DNA from: Microcella indica
GTDB lineage: Bacteria; Actinomycetota; Actinomycetes; Actinomycetales; Microbacteriaceae
Direction: 5' to 3'
Assembly (NCBI RefSeq): GCF_013414345.1
Contig: NZ_CP058670.1
Coordinates: 2,294,001-2,358,000, forward strand
DNA: 64,000 nucleotides
Positions within the stretch are counted from its first letter, which is position 1. Each line of letters starts with the position of its first letter. Under the pieces are notes generated by a model. That model did no database searches and had not been told where the DNA came from. It was given only the letters and a program-made list of their open reading frames with translations. A program made the position numbers and the translations under genes. This document shows positions 7,099 to 16,618 of this stretch, one piece after another.

Positions 7099-8424
7099 CT
7101 AGCTCGCGTTCGTCGTGAGCCAGGCGAAGGGGTCGATCTCGATGCCGTCGATGGCGATCTCGAGGTGCAGGTGCGGCCCCGTGGAGAGCCCCGAATTGCC
7201 AACCGTGCCGACGAGAGTCCCCACCGGGATCTCCTGCCCGACCTTGAGTGGCGAGCTGTCCCACTCCATGTGGGCATACAGGCTTGTGACCCTCTGCCCG
7301 TTGATCGTGTGCGAGATCTCGACTCGGTAGCCGTACGACGTGTACTCGCCGACGCCGGTGACGACGCCGTCGGCGATCGCGTAGATGGGATTGCCCCCTC
7401 CGCCAAGCATGTCGAGGCCGCGGTGGTAGGACGAGCAGCCGAAGCAAGGGGCAACGCGGTCGCCGAAGCCCGAGCTGATGGGCACCGGATTCGGGAACGG
7501 CCACCGCACAGCACCCGTGCCGTTGGTCGAATACGAGAAGTTGCGAGTACCGTACTTGAGCCGCAGCATCTCGGCGTACGAGGTCACCGACCAGTCGTCG
7601 CGACTCGCGACCGGGGCGGCAACGCTCTCGGTCGGGGCGATCTCGAGCACCTGGTCCTCGACCATCTCCGGCGCCGGCTCGGCGGCGGCGGCCTCGGTCG
7701 ACTCGAGCTCGTTGGTCGGGATGGCGGCGTAGGCGGCCGACGCCGGCTGAGCATCCGGATCGAAGAGGGCGCTGGGGTGCACGGAGGTGCCGATGAGAAG
7801 CGCAGCGGCCGCCGCCATGACGACGGGCGGGAAGGTCTTCTGGGCGACCCGCTTGCCGAGGCGGGTGCGGGCGGGCGCTGACGCGGTGGCGGGCGGGCGG
7901 CTGGCCGGGGTGCGCGTCGCCACGCTGCGGCGACCGCGCGATGAGGCGGGATGCACGGGGCCGACCACGGCGGACGGCTCGGGTGCGCTCGGTGCTGACG
8001 CGGTCGGTGCCGTCGCGACCGAGGCCGCCGCGCTCGAGGCCGGGCTGGCCTGCAGCGCGGAAGCCTCGGCCGCCGTGTCGTCGACCGCGTCGAGCGGTGC
8101 GGTCGCCACATCGGCGGGGTCGATCGGAGCGGGAGGCGCGGCGGGCGAGGCAACCGCAGGAGTCGCGCGTGCATCGGCCTTCGCGCGACGGTCCTTGCGC
8201 CCACCGGCACGACCGCGGCGGCGCGAACTCGACTTCTCCGCCTCGCGCAAGGCACGACGGCTGAGGGGCGCGGGCGTCGTGGAGACGGCCTCGAGCGGAA
8301 CCTCGACGGGCTGAGTTGCCGGGGATTCCTCACCAAATGTGAAGCCGAGGGATTGCAGGGTTCCGGGGAGGGCGGTGGCGTCCGTCTCGGGGGCGCTGTT
8401 CCGCGGCTGCAGCTCGTCTGTCAC
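7099..8424 (-). CDS. Membrane-anchored M23 family metallopeptidase
   Basis: This 441-residue probable cell-wall endopeptidase (LytM/MepM type) cuts peptidoglycan cross-bridges or stem peptides outside the cell. Residues 1-195 are a long Ala/Pro/Ser-rich cytoplasmic part with a basic SSSRRRGRAGGRKDRR segment. One transmembrane helix (about 199-213) and a linker follow. The M23 domain has zinc ligands H334 and D338 (HRGLDM) and the GPHLHLEI motif (H418 and H420). The GTG start gives the only in-frame long N-terminus. The long disordered cytoplasmic region is unusual for simple autolysins. Confidence 0.9.
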   Translation of the reverse strand: MTDELQPRNSAPETDATALPGTLQSLGFTFGEESPATQPVEVPLEAVSTTPAPLSRRALREAEKSSSRRRGRAGGRKDRRAKADARATPAVASPAAPPAPIDPADVATAPLDAVDDTAAEASALQASPASSAAASVATAPTASAPSAPEPSAVVGPVHPASSRGRRSVATRTPASRPPATASAPARTRLGKRVAQKTFPPVVMAAAAALLIGTSVHPSALFDPDAQPASAAYAAIPTNELESTEAAAAEPAPEMVEDQVLEIAPTESVAAPVASRDDWSVTSYAEMLRLKYGTRNFSYSTNGTGAVRWPFPNPVPISSGFGDRVAPCFGCSSYHRGLDMLGGGGNPIYAIADGVVTGVGEYTSYGYRVEISHTINGQRVTSLYAHMEWDSSPLKVGQEIPVGTLVGTVGNSGLSTGPHLHLEIAIDGIEIDPFAWLTTNAS

Positions 8425-8605
8425 GGGTATCGGTAGGCCTTGATCACATCTCTAGTCGGGTTCTGGAACTCGAACGTGGGTAGTGGACCTTCTCGGGAAA
8501 GAGACACGGTCAACCTCCGCGATTATCACGGATTGATAAAGAGTAACCGCTCCGAGGCGATTCGACCAGTCCATGAATCTTGTTCGCAGACTCTGCTCAC
8601 CGGCT
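8425..8605. other. Non-coding gap, leader of the M23 gene
   Basis: This 181-base gap separates the M23 start and the suhB-like stop. Reading the minus strand it contains TTATCA-N5-TGATAA (about 8523-8539), an imperfect operator-like dyad with a GATAAT -10-like core, then about 100 bases of leader. I looked for a c-di-AMP riboswitch consensus, common before such peptidases, and did not find one. Confidence 0.4.
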
Positions 8606-9424
8606 TCACGGGCCGTCAGACCCACCGGCATCGACCTGGATCAGGAGGGGTTCGAGCACAGCGGCCAGCTCGGGGTGAGCCGCGAGCAGGAACGCCGTGC
8701 TGGGCCGCGGCACCCCGAGGCCACTCACGCGCGCGCCAGCCTCCTCGGCGATGAGCGCGCCCGCCGCGTGATCCCACGGGTTGAGGGTGCGCTCGAAGTA
8801 GCCGTCGACGCGACCCGCCGCGACGGCGCACAGGTCGAGCGAGGCGGTGCCCATGCGGCGGATGTCACGCACGCGCGAGAGCAGACGGGCGACGACCGCG
8901 CCCTGCTCAGCGCGAACAGCTGCGTCGTAGGCGAAGCCCGTCGCGAGCAGGGTGCGCTCGAGGGAGTCGGGCTGAGCGACGCGCAGCGGCTGCTCGCCGA
9001 GGAACGCTCCCCCGCCAGCGGAGCCGGTGAAGAGCTCGCCCGTCGCCGGGTTGACGACCGCACCGGCGAGGGCCGTCCAGCTCTGCGGGTCGGGCTCGCC
9101 CTCGACCACCGCGATGCTCACGGCGTAGTGCGGGATGCCGTAGAGGAAGTTGACCGTGCCGTCGATCGGGTCGACGACCCAGGTGAGGCCGCTCGTGCCG
9201 CCTCCGCCCCCCGACTCCTCACCGAGGAACGCGTCGTCGGGCCGCAGCTCGAGCAGTCGGCTGCGGATGAACGACTCGGTGTCGCGGTCGACCTGCGTCA
9301 CGACATCCACCGAGGAGGACTTCACATCGGCGACCTCGACGATGCCGCGGCGCGCCTCGGCGACCCGCTCGGCGGCCTCCACGGCGATGCCGCGGGCGAT
9401 GGCGAGGAGCGAGGTGTCGGTCAT
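8606..9424 (-). CDS. suhB: Inositol monophosphatase family protein
   Basis: This 272-residue Mg-dependent, Li-sensitive-type sugar phosphatase has FLGEES (metal Glu, residues 66-71), VVDPIDGTVNFLYG (DPIDGT at 85-90) and NPWDHAAGALIAEEAG near the C-terminus, the full IMPase signature set. Likely substrates are inositol-1-phosphate or a related sugar phosphate; histidinol phosphate is an alternative in actinobacteria. The ATG sits only 3 bases from the 3' end of tRNA-Tyr, so no separate ribosome-binding site exists. Translation may begin on a processed, nearly leaderless mRNA. Confidence 0.9.
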   Translation of the reverse strand: MTDTSLLAIARGIAVEAAERVAEARRGIVEVADVKSSSVDVVTQVDRDTESFIRSRLLELRPDDAFLGEESGGGGGTSGLTWVVDPIDGTVNFLYGIPHYAVSIAVVEGEPDPQSWTALAGAVVNPATGELFTGSAGGGAFLGEQPLRVAQPDSLERTLLATGFAYDAAVRAEQGAVVARLLSRVRDIRRMGTASLDLCAVAAGRVDGYFERTLNPWDHAAGALIAEEAGARVSGLGVPRPSTAFLLAAHPELAAVLEPLLIQVDAGGSDGP

Positions 9425-9427
9425 GGG

Positions 9428-9509
9428 TGGCGAGTGAGGGATTCGAACCCCCGAAGGCTGAGCCGTCTGATTTACAGTCAGATCCCTTTGGCCGCTAGGG
9501 TAACTCGCC
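9428..9509 (-). tRNA. tRNA-Tyr (anticodon GTA)
   Basis: This type II tRNA has acceptor GGCGAGT pairing with ACTCGCC, anticodon loop CTGTAAA (anticodon GTA) on a CTGA/TCAG stem, a long variable arm (GGCTCAGCCTTC region) and T-loop TTCGAAT. The CCA is not encoded: the bases after discriminator A are CCC, followed at once by the ATG of the phosphatase gene. Confidence 0.93.
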
Positions 9510-9600
9510 GGGTGCGCGCCCGACCGATGTGGTCACCGAGCGGAAGCGCGAGTCAAGGATACAAGAGGTACGAGCCTCGTGTGACCATCGCGAGACGGTC

Positions 9601-10401
9601 TCACGGCACCGCATCCGCGGCGGCCTGCGCGTAGAACGCGGAGCGCGTCGCGACGGCGTCGAGGTAGCTGCTCGCCGAGTTGTAGGCGGCGATGCCCGCC
9701 CGCCACGACTCCTCGTCGCCGAGGGTCGGCGTCGCGCGGCACAGGTAGTTGGCGGCGGCGAGCGACGCGTCGTCGATGTTGTGCGGGTCGGCCAGCCCAT
9801 CGCCGCTCGCGTCGACGAACCAGTTGGCCCAGCTGCCCGGGATGAACTGCATGGGGCCGACGGCGCGATCGAACTCGTCGTCACCGTCGATGGCGCCGCC
9901 GTCGGTGTCGGGGATGAGCGCGGTCGTCGACCCATCGAGAGCGATGCCGATGATGGGCGGGCTCACGGTGCCGTCATCGGCGATGGATGCTCCGCCATAG
10001 CTGCCGTGCCGCGACTCGACCCAGCCGATGCCGGCGAGCGTGTTCCAGCCGAGGTCGCACTCGGGCCGCTCGCCGCGCTTCGCGATCGCGGCGCCGGCGT
10101 AGGCGGCGAGCGCCCGCTCCGGTATGCCCGTCTCGGCGGCGACGGCGGCGAGCCACTCGGGGTCGGCGAGGCCCGCGACCCCGGGGCGCGGGGGCTCAGA
10201 GGCCCCGGGGGGCACCTCGGCAGGGGCCGCCCAGCGCGGTGCGGGCGCGGCCTCGGTGGGGGCGGGTGGGGCCGCATCCCCACCGCCGTCGCGCGGAGCG
10301 AGCACGAGGGAGATGAGGAGCGCGAGCACGAGACCGCCCGCGAGCAGCCCGCCGATGAGCGTGGCGAGGGCGCGGCGCGAGAGCATGCGCCATTCCACCA
10401 T
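9601..10401 (-). CDS. Lytic murein transglycosylase
   Basis: The 266-residue secreted or membrane-anchored protein has a single N-terminal transmembrane segment ([20 protein letters not shown]), a Pro/Ala linker, then a goose-lysozyme-like fold with [14 protein letters not shown] (catalytic Glu about residue 129), [12 protein letters not shown] and the late AIAAYNSA motif. It would cleave the MurNAc-GlcNAc bond without hydrolysis during wall turnover. I chose ATG 10401, which has an AGGTG site; ATG 10386 is an alternative. It is divergent from yajQ with a 54-base shared upstream region. Confidence 0.87.
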   Translation of the reverse strand: MVEWRMLSRRALATLIGGLLAGGLVLALLISLVLAPRDGGGDAAPPAPTEAAPAPRWAAPAEVPPGASEPPRPGVAGLADPEWLAAVAAETGIPERALAAYAGAAIAKRGERPECDLGWNTLAGIGWVESRHGSYGGASIADDGTVSPPIIGIALDGSTTALIPDTDGGAIDGDDEFDRAVGPMQFIPGSWANWFVDASGDGLADPHNIDDASLAAANYLCRATPTLGDEESWRAGIAAYNSASSYLDAVATRSAFYAQAAADAVP

Positions 10402-10455
10402 GCGCACCTGACGCGAGACCGACCGGCAGCCCGGGGTGGCGGCTACCATGGGCGA

Positions 10456-10944
10456 ATGGCTGATTCCTCATTCGACATCGTGAGCAAGGTCGACAAGATG
10501 GAGGCGGAGAACGCCGTCAACCAGGCGCAGAAGGAGATCGCGCAGCGCTACGACTTCAAGGGCGTGGGCGCGTCGATCGAGTGGAGCGGCGAGAGGCTGC
10601 TGCTCAAGGCGAGTGCCGAGGAGCGCGTCAAGGCCGTGCTCGAGGTGCTCGAGTCGAAGATGATCAAGCGCGGCATCGGCATCCGCAGCCTCGACACGGG
10701 TGAGCCGTACGCGAGCGGCAAGGAGTTCCGCATCGAGGTGGGGCTCAAGAACGGCATTTCGAGCGAGGACGCGAAGAAGATCGCGAAGATCATCCGCGAC
10801 GAGGGGCCCAAGAGCGTCAAGAGCCAGATCCAGGGCGACGAGCTGCGCGTGCAGTCGAAGAGCCGCGACGACCTGCAGTCGGTCATCGCGCTGCTCAAGG
10901 GCAAAGACCTCGACGTGGCGCTGCAGTTCGTCAACATGCGCTGA
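10456..10944 (+). CDS. yajQ: YajQ-family cyclic-di-GMP/nucleotide-binding protein
   Basis: The 162-residue cytoplasmic protein opens with [22 protein letters not shown], followed by RYDFKG, and ends in the ferredoxin-like repeat with [12 protein letters not shown] and [13 protein letters not shown], all diagnostic of the YajQ/UPF0234 family. Members bind c-di-GMP in some proteobacteria and nucleic acid or tRNA in others; which applies here is unknown. The ATG lies 6 bases after TACCAT, a leaderless arrangement. The MFS gene follows by 6 bases. Confidence 0.95.
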   Translation: MADSSFDIVSKVDKMEAENAVNQAQKEIAQRYDFKGVGASIEWSGERLLLKASAEERVKAVLEVLESKMIKRGIGIRSLDTGEPYASGKEFRIEVGLKNGISSEDAKKIAKIIRDEGPKSVKSQIQGDELRVQSKSRDDLQSVIALLKGKDLDVALQFVNMR

Positions 10945-10950
10945 CATTTC

Positions 10951-12168
10951 GTGACGAGTGACTTCGGCGGTCACCCGCGTGGCAGCCGGGAGTACGGGCG
11001 CCTGCTCGCCGCGCTCTTCGTCGCGGGCATCGCGACCTTCACGCAGCTGTGGTCGGCGCAGGGCGTGCTGCCGCAGATCGCACGCGACCTCGAGGTCGGG
11101 CCCGCGACCGCCGCACTCACGGTGTCGGGCACGACGGCGGGGCTCGCCCTCGCCGTGCTGCCGTGGTCGTGGGTCGCCGATCGCATCGGCCGGCTCGCCG
11201 CGATGCGCATCGCACTCGTCAGCGCGAGCGCCCTCGGGCTTCTCGCGCCGCTCGCGCCGAGCATCGAGCTGCTCGTCGGAATCCGCATCGTCGAGGGCGT
11301 CGCCCTCGGAGGCCTCCCTGCGGTCGCGCTCACCTACCTGAGCGAGGAGGTCGACCGGCGGCACGCGGCGGTCGCCGCCGCGACCTACGTCGCGGGAACG
11401 AGCGTCGGCGGCCTCACGGGGCGGCTCGTCGCGGCGCCGGTCGCCGAGCTGAGCGACTGGCGCGGAGGGCTCGCCGCCGCCGCGGCCGTCGCCGCGGTCG
11501 CGGCGGTCGTGTTCCTCGTTCTCGCCCCGCGGGCTCGCGGCTTTCAGCCGGGCACCGTGCGCGGCGCGCGGCACATCGTCTCGGTCGTGCGCACGCTCGC
11601 GCGCGATCGTGTGGTCGTGGCTCTGTGGCTGCAGGGTGCGCTCCTCATGGGCGCGCTCGTCACGATGTACAACTATCTGGGCTTCCACCTCGAAGAGGCG
11701 CCGTTCGGGCTCCCGCCCGCGGTCGCGTCGCTGCTCTTCACCGCCTACCTCGCCGGTACGCTCTCCTCGCGCATGGCGGGCGCCCTCGTGGAGCGGGTGG
11801 GCCGACGAGGCGTGCTTCTCGCCTCCGGCGCGCTCGTGCTCGTGGGCGCGCTGCTCACCCTGGCGCCCGTGCTCGCGGTCGTCATCGTGGGTCTCGTCGC
11901 CCTCACCGCCGGGTTCTTCGCCGGCCACGCCGTGGCCTCCGGGTGGATCGGAGCGCGCGCGAGGGTGGGGCGGGCCCAGGCCGCGAGCATCTACACGCTC
12001 AGCTACTACGCCGGGTCGAGCGCCGCCGGCTGGCTCGGCGGCGTGCTGTTCGTGGTCGGCGACTGGCCCGCGGTGGTGGCGCTCGTCGTGGCGCTCGCGG
12101 GCTCGGCCACTCTCGCGGCGGCGATCGCCGCACGGGAGTCCCCGGCCGCGACCGATGCCGCTCAGTAG
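10951..12168 (+). CDS. MFS transporter
   Basis: This 405-residue inner-membrane protein has about 12 hydrophobic helices. The MFS loop 2-3 motif appears as WVADRIGRLAAMRIAL, and the first helix continues into TQLWSAQGVLPQIARDLEV, as in the YnfM/AraJ-type drug or sugar efflux group. It starts with GTG directly after yajQ and so is probably cotranscribed. The substrate cannot be assigned; efflux of small organic compounds is the usual role. Confidence 0.88.
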   Translation: MTSDFGGHPRGSREYGRLLAALFVAGIATFTQLWSAQGVLPQIARDLEVGPATAALTVSGTTAGLALAVLPWSWVADRIGRLAAMRIALVSASALGLLAPLAPSIELLVGIRIVEGVALGGLPAVALTYLSEEVDRRHAAVAAATYVAGTSVGGLTGRLVAAPVAELSDWRGGLAAAAAVAAVAAVVFLVLAPRARGFQPGTVRGARHIVSVVRTLARDRVVVALWLQGALLMGALVTMYNYLGFHLEEAPFGLPPAVASLLFTAYLAGTLSSRMAGALVERVGRRGVLLASGALVLVGALLTLAPVLAVVIVGLVALTAGFFAGHAVASGWIGARARVGRAQAASIYTLSYYAGSSAAGWLGGVLFVVGDWPAVVALVVALAGSATLAAAIAARESPAATDAAQ

Positions 12169-12177
12169 ACTGCGCGC

Positions 12178-13665
12178 ATGGTGGACGAGGGCACGGGGAG
12201 CGGCGCCGGAGCCGTGATCGTCGCGATCGTCGCCGGGCTGCTGCTGCTCACGATCGTGACGATCGCGCTCGTCTCGCTCGTGATCGTGCCCCGCAATCGT
12301 CGACCGCAGAGCGCGCTCGCCTGGCTGCTGCTCATCTACATCCTGCCGATCGTCGGCTTCCTGCTCTTCCTCACGCTCGGGTCTCGGCGGCTGCCCAAGC
12401 GCCGCCGAGAGAAGCAGGTGGAGATCAACCAGTACATTCTCGACACGACGGTCGGTATGGACCAGGTGTCGACGAACGAGCCCTGGCCGCCGTGGCTCAT
12501 GCCGATCGCGCAGCTCAACCGCAACCTGGGTTCGATGCCTCTCGTGGGCGGCAACTCTGCCGAGCTCATCGCCGACTACACGGAGTCGCTGCGGTCGATG
12601 ACGGAGGAGATCGACGCGGCAACCCGGTCGGTGCACGTCGAGTTCTACATCATGTCGGTCGATGAGGAGACCGAGCCGTTCTTCGCCGCCCTCGGGCGCG
12701 CTGTCGATCGCGGCGTCACGGTGCGCGTGCTGTTCGACCATGTGGCCTCGTTGCGCGTGCGCGGGTATCGCAGCATGCTGCGTCGCCTCGACGCGATCGG
12801 CGCCCTGTGGCACCGGATGCTCCCCGTGCGCCCGTGGCGGGGCCAGTACCAGCGACCCGACCTGCGCAACCACCGCAAGTTCCTCATCGTCGACGGGCGC
12901 GTGGCCTTCACGGGGTCGCAGAACCTCATCGAGCGCACCTACCACCGCGGCCCCCACTGGTCGGGTCGACTGGAGTGGAAGGAGCTCATGGTGCGGTTCG
13001 AGGGGCCGATCGTCGCCGGTGTCGACGCTCTGTTCGCGACGGACTGGTACAGCGAGACGGATGAGCTGCTGTTGCGGGAGACTCCGGCGGTCGTGGAGGC
13101 CGACCCGACGCGCATTCTGGACGCCCAGGTGGTGCCGAGCGGGCCGGCGTTCGAGGGCGAGAACAACCTGCGGCTCTTCAACTCTTTGCTGTATGCGGCG
13201 CAGGAGCAGATTCAGATCTGCTCGCCGTACTTCGTGCCGGACGAGTCGATGCTGTACGCGATCACGACGGCCGCGCAGAGCGGGCTCGACGTGCAGCTCT
13301 TCGCGTCGGAGATCGGCGATCAGCCGCTCGTGTTCCACGCCCAGCGCTCCTACTACGAGGAGCTGCTGCGGGCGGGGGTGCGCATCTGGCTGTACCGCGC
13401 ACCCACGGTGCTGCACGCGAAGCACTTCACGATCGACGACCAGGTGGCCGTGATCGGCTCGAGCAACATGGATATGCGCTCGTTCAGCCTCAACCTCGAG
13501 GTGTCGGTCATGGTGCGGGGGGCGAGCATCATCAGCGAGCTGCGGGCGATCGAGCAGTCCTATCGCGACAACTCTCGCGAGCTCACGCTGGAGGACTGGA
13601 TGCGCCGGCCTCGCCATATGCGCATCTTCGACGACCTCGCGCGCGTGACGGCGACCGTGCAGTAG
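12178..13665 (+). CDS. cls: Cardiolipin synthase
   Basis: This 495-residue membrane enzyme makes cardiolipin from phosphatidylglycerol by phosphatidyl transfer. Two N-terminal transmembrane helices (about 11-36 and 45-67, the PLDc_N domain) precede two phospholipase D catalytic motifs: H232-K234-D239 (NHRKFLIVDG, followed by FTGSQN) and H413-K415-D420 (HAKHFTIDD, followed by GSSNMDMRS). Both HKD sets are intact and length is normal. The ATG lies 6 bases after TAGACT, indicating its own leaderless promoter only 9 bases after the MFS stop. Confidence 0.96.
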   Translation: MVDEGTGSGAGAVIVAIVAGLLLLTIVTIALVSLVIVPRNRRPQSALAWLLLIYILPIVGFLLFLTLGSRRLPKRRREKQVEINQYILDTTVGMDQVSTNEPWPPWLMPIAQLNRNLGSMPLVGGNSAELIADYTESLRSMTEEIDAATRSVHVEFYIMSVDEETEPFFAALGRAVDRGVTVRVLFDHVASLRVRGYRSMLRRLDAIGALWHRMLPVRPWRGQYQRPDLRNHRKFLIVDGRVAFTGSQNLIERTYHRGPHWSGRLEWKELMVRFEGPIVAGVDALFATDWYSETDELLLRETPAVVEADPTRILDAQVVPSGPAFEGENNLRLFNSLLYAAQEQIQICSPYFVPDESMLYAITTAAQSGLDVQLFASEIGDQPLVFHAQRSYYEELLRAGVRIWLYRAPTVLHAKHFTIDDQVAVIGSSNMDMRSFSLNLEVSVMVRGASIISELRAIEQSYRDNSRELTLEDWMRRPRHMRIFDDLARVTATVQ

Positions 13666-13697
13666 CGACGGCGCGGCCGCGAGCGTAGGGTGCCCCC

Positions 13698-14108
13698 ATG
13701 ACGCAGAAGACCCTGCCGACCGATGTGCCCGTCGAGGAGTTCCTCGCGACGCTCGACGCTCGACGCAGCGCCGAGGGCGCCGAGCTCGTGGAGGTGTACC
13801 GCGCCGCCACGGGCGCGGAGCCCGTCATGTGGGGCCCGTCGATCGTGGGGTTCGGCCAGTACACCTATCGCTATGCGAGCGGGCACGATGGCGTCTGGCT
13901 GCGCACGGGGTTCTCTCCCCGCAAGGCCAAGCTCTCCCTGTACGGGCTCACCGAGCACCCCGACTCGCCCCCGCTGCTCGACCGCCTCGGGCCGCACACC
14001 GCCGCTGTCGCGTGCGTCTACGTCACGCGACTGTCGGTCATCGACCTGGACGTGCTGCGCGAGCTGGTCGCCCTCGGCTGGACGACGACCGCCGACTCCG
14101 CCGTCTGA
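13698..14108 (+). CDS. DUF1801 domain protein
   Basis: The 136-residue soluble protein has the DUF1801/YdhG-type fold: PVEEFLATL near the start, VMWGPSIVGFGQYTYRY, and TGFSPRKAKLSLYGL. Members are small iron-chaperone- or frataxin-like fold proteins with no settled function. The ATG lies 6 bases downstream of TAGGGT, again a leaderless arrangement. It ends 9 bases from the convergent ferredoxin-reductase gene. Confidence 0.88.
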   Translation: MTQKTLPTDVPVEEFLATLDARRSAEGAELVEVYRAATGAEPVMWGPSIVGFGQYTYRYASGHDGVWLRTGFSPRKAKLSLYGLTEHPDSPPLLDRLGPHTAAVACVYVTRLSVIDLDVLRELVALGWTTTADSAV

Positions 14109-14117
14109 CGCGGATGC

Positions 14118-15467
14118 TCAGTCGCGGGAGATGCGGATCATCTCGTCGCGCGGCACGACCTTGATGCGCTCGCGGCCCTGCTTCTCGCCGAGCGACACCT
14201 CGTGGGCATCGAGACGGTGCCACCCGTCGAGGTTCGTGTACAGCACGCCGCGACCGTCGAGCAGATCGGTCACCGCCTGCTCGGCAGGCTCGGCGGGAGT
14301 CCACCACGAGCTCTGATCCTTCACCAGGTGCTGGATCGTCTCCATCGCGTCGCTTTTGGTGTGACCGATGAGCCCCACCGGGCCGCGCTTGATCCAGCCC
14401 GTTGCGTACACGCCCGGCAACTGGTCGTTGTCGTCGCCGAGCACCTGACCCTCGTGATTCGGGATCACGCCGTGACGCTCATCGAACGGGATGCCGTCGA
14501 GCGGCGACCCGAAGTAACCGACCGCGCGATACAGGGCCTGCACCTCGACCTCGCGGAACTCGCCCGTGCCGCGCACACCGCCCTGGCCGTCCGGCTCCGT
14601 GCGCTCGTACCGGAAGCCGCTCACCGCACCATCCGTCGTCAGCACCTCCACGGGGCGCGCGTAGAAGTGCAGGTGCAAGCGCCGAGACGCGCTTCCCGTC
14701 TCCCGGCTGCGCCACTGCGTGAAGATGCGGTCGATGACCGTCAGCTGCTTGTTCGACGTGATCGCGTCGCGCGAGGCCGGGTCGTGATCGAAGTCCTCCT
14801 CGTGCACGATCATGTCCACGTCGCGCAGCTCGCCGAGTTCTCGCAGCTCCAGGGGCGTGAACTTCACCTGCATCGGGCCGCGGCGCCCGAACACGTGCAC
14901 ATCCGTCACGGGTGATGCCTGGAGGCCCGCGTACACGTTCTCGGGCACCTCCGTCGGCAGCAGATCCTCCGGGTGCTTCGCGAGCATGCGCGCGACATCG
15001 AGCGCCACGTTGCCGTTGCCGACGACCGCCACCGACTGCGCCTCGAGCGGCCACTCGCGCGGAACATCAGGATGCCCGTCGTACCAGCTGACGAAGTCAG
15101 CGGCACCGTAGCTGCCGTGCGCGTCGATGCCGGGCAGCTCGAGTGGAGCATCCCGCACCGCGCCCGTCGAGAAGATGACCGCGTGATAATGCCGCTTGAG
15201 GTCGTCCAGCGTGATGTCGGCGCCGTACCGCACGTTGCCGAAGACGCGGATGTCACCCGAATCCAGCACCTCGCGCAGCGCATTGACGATGCCCTTGATG
15301 CGCGGGTGATCAGGGGCGACCCCGTAGCGCACGAGCCCGTACGGTGCGGGCAGCTGCTCGAACAGGTCGATCGAGACCTCGAACGCCCGATCGTGCTTGA
15401 GGAGGAGGTCGGCGGCGTAGATGCCGGCGGGGCCGGCGCCCACGATGGCGAGCCTGAGCTTGGTCAT
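14118..15467 (-). CDS. fpr: Ferredoxin/adrenodoxin-type NADP+ reductase
   Basis: This 449-residue FAD protein of the FprA/adrenodoxin-reductase family passes electrons between NADPH and ferredoxin. It shows the FAD motif AIVGAGPAGIYAADLLL (residues 7-23), the diagnostic PAPYGLVRYGVAPDHP, the NADP motif VAVVGNGNVALDVARML, and the late ATGWIKRGPVGLIGHTKSDA. I chose the ATG that starts MTKLRLAIVGAG; the frame is open further upstream but runs into the polyprenyl synthase end. No clear ribosome-binding site is visible. Confidence 0.93.
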   Translation of the reverse strand: MTKLRLAIVGAGPAGIYAADLLLKHDRAFEVSIDLFEQLPAPYGLVRYGVAPDHPRIKGIVNALREVLDSGDIRVFGNVRYGADITLDDLKRHYHAVIFSTGAVRDAPLELPGIDAHGSYGAADFVSWYDGHPDVPREWPLEAQSVAVVGNGNVALDVARMLAKHPEDLLPTEVPENVYAGLQASPVTDVHVFGRRGPMQVKFTPLELRELGELRDVDMIVHEEDFDHDPASRDAITSNKQLTVIDRIFTQWRSRETGSASRRLHLHFYARPVEVLTTDGAVSGFRYERTEPDGQGGVRGTGEFREVEVQALYRAVGYFGSPLDGIPFDERHGVIPNHEGQVLGDDNDQLPGVYATGWIKRGPVGLIGHTKSDAMETIQHLVKDQSSWWTPAEPAEQAVTDLLDGRGVLYTNLDGWHRLDAHEVSLGEKQGRERIKVVPRDEMIRISRD

Positions 15468-15522
15468 GTGAAGTAGAGCACTTTCTGGATCGGCGGAGGC
15501 GGCGGAGCCACGAGGATCGAGA

Positions 15523-16587
15523 CTACTTGCTGCGGTCGACGACGGCTTCCGCGAACTTGGTGAGGGCCTTCGTGACCGGGCTCGGCGGCAAGGGCGCGAG
15601 CGCGGCGACGGCGTCATCCGCCCAGCGGCGCGCCTCGTCGAGCGTCTCCTCCGTCACGGGGTGGGCGCGCAGCTCGGCGATCGCCGCGGCGAGCTCCTCC
15701 TCGGTGCCACCAGCCACGACGTGCCGCTCGATGCGGTCCAGCAGGTCGGCGGCACTCGCGTCGCTCTGCGCAGCACGGCGCAAGTAGAGCAGAGGCAGGG
15801 TCGCGACGCCGCTGCGCAGGTCAGTGCCCTGCGCCTTGCCCGTCTCCGACTCCGGCTCGGCCAGGTCGATGACGTCGTCGATGAGCTGGAAGGCGACACC
15901 GATCTTCTCGCCGAAGACCACGACGGGCTCGGCGTACTCCTCCGGTGCTCCCGAGAAGATGACGCCCATCTGCGCCGCCGCGGAGATGAGCGACCCGGTC
16001 TTGTCGGCGAGCACCTGCAGGTAGTGGTCGATCGGGTCGTCCTCGAGACGCGGGCCCACCGTCTCGTGAAGCTGGCCGAGGCACAGGCGCTCGAAAGTGT
16101 CGGCCTGCAGCTTGATCGCGCCCTCGCCGAGGCTCGCGACGAGCTTGCTCGCACGTGCGAACAGCAGGTCGCCCGTGAGGATCGCCACCGAGTTGCCCCA
16201 CACGCTCTGCGCGCTCGGAACCCCGCGGCGCATCTCCGCCTCGTCCATGACGTCGTCGTGGTAGAGCGACGCCAGGTGGGTGATCTCGATCGCCTGCGCT
16301 GCCGTGATGACCGCAGCGTTGTTGCCCTCGCCCAGCTGGGCGGTGAGGAGCGTCAGCACGGGGCGGATGCGCTTGCCCCCCGCCTCGAGCAGGTAGCGGG
16401 AGGCGACATCCGCCATGTCATCGGCGAAGCTCACCTCGCGCAGCAGGCCCGCCTCGACCTCCGCGAGGCCCTCCTCGATCGCGTCGGCGAAGCGCCGCTC
16501 CTCGCTCGAGGCGAAGAGCTTCTCGCCGAGGCCCAGCGACGCGCTGAGCGTCTTGCTGCGGCGGGCGAGGGGAGTGCCGTGGGTCAC
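15523..16587 (-). CDS. Polyprenyl diphosphate synthase (menaquinone side chain)
   Basis: The 354-residue trans-prenyltransferase carries both Asp-rich motifs: first DDVMD (residues 111-115) in LASLYHDDVMDEAEMRRG, and second DDVID in FQLIDDVIDLAE, plus GGKRIRP for diphosphate binding. It lies directly downstream of menG, so it most likely makes the long isoprenoid tail that MenA attaches to the naphthoquinone. Chain length cannot be judged reliably. A GTG start is chosen because the frame upstream overlaps menG. Confidence 0.92.
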   Translation of the reverse strand: MTHGTPLARRSKTLSASLGLGEKLFASSEERRFADAIEEGLAEVEAGLLREVSFADDMADVASRYLLEAGGKRIRPVLTLLTAQLGEGNNAAVITAAQAIEITHLASLYHDDVMDEAEMRRGVPSAQSVWGNSVAILTGDLLFARASKLVASLGEGAIKLQADTFERLCLGQLHETVGPRLEDDPIDHYLQVLADKTGSLISAAAQMGVIFSGAPEEYAEPVVVFGEKIGVAFQLIDDVIDLAEPESETGKAQGTDLRSGVATLPLLYLRRAAQSDASAADLLDRIERHVVAGGTEEELAAAIAELRAHPVTEETLDEARRWADDAVAALAPLPPSPVTKALTKFAEAVVDRSK

Positions 16588-16618
16588 CGGATCTGCCGAT
16601 CTGTCGAGAGGAAGGAGG

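Noticed and set aside
8425-8605. c-di-AMP riboswitch before the M23 peptidase
   Set aside because: The conserved ydaO core sequences are not present in the leader.
10468-13617. A 1049-codon open frame on the minus strand
   Set aside because: It lies opposite yajQ, the MFS gene and cls, all with clear family motifs; the translation is His/Arg/Asp-rich with no fold pattern, as expected for antisense of high-GC codons.
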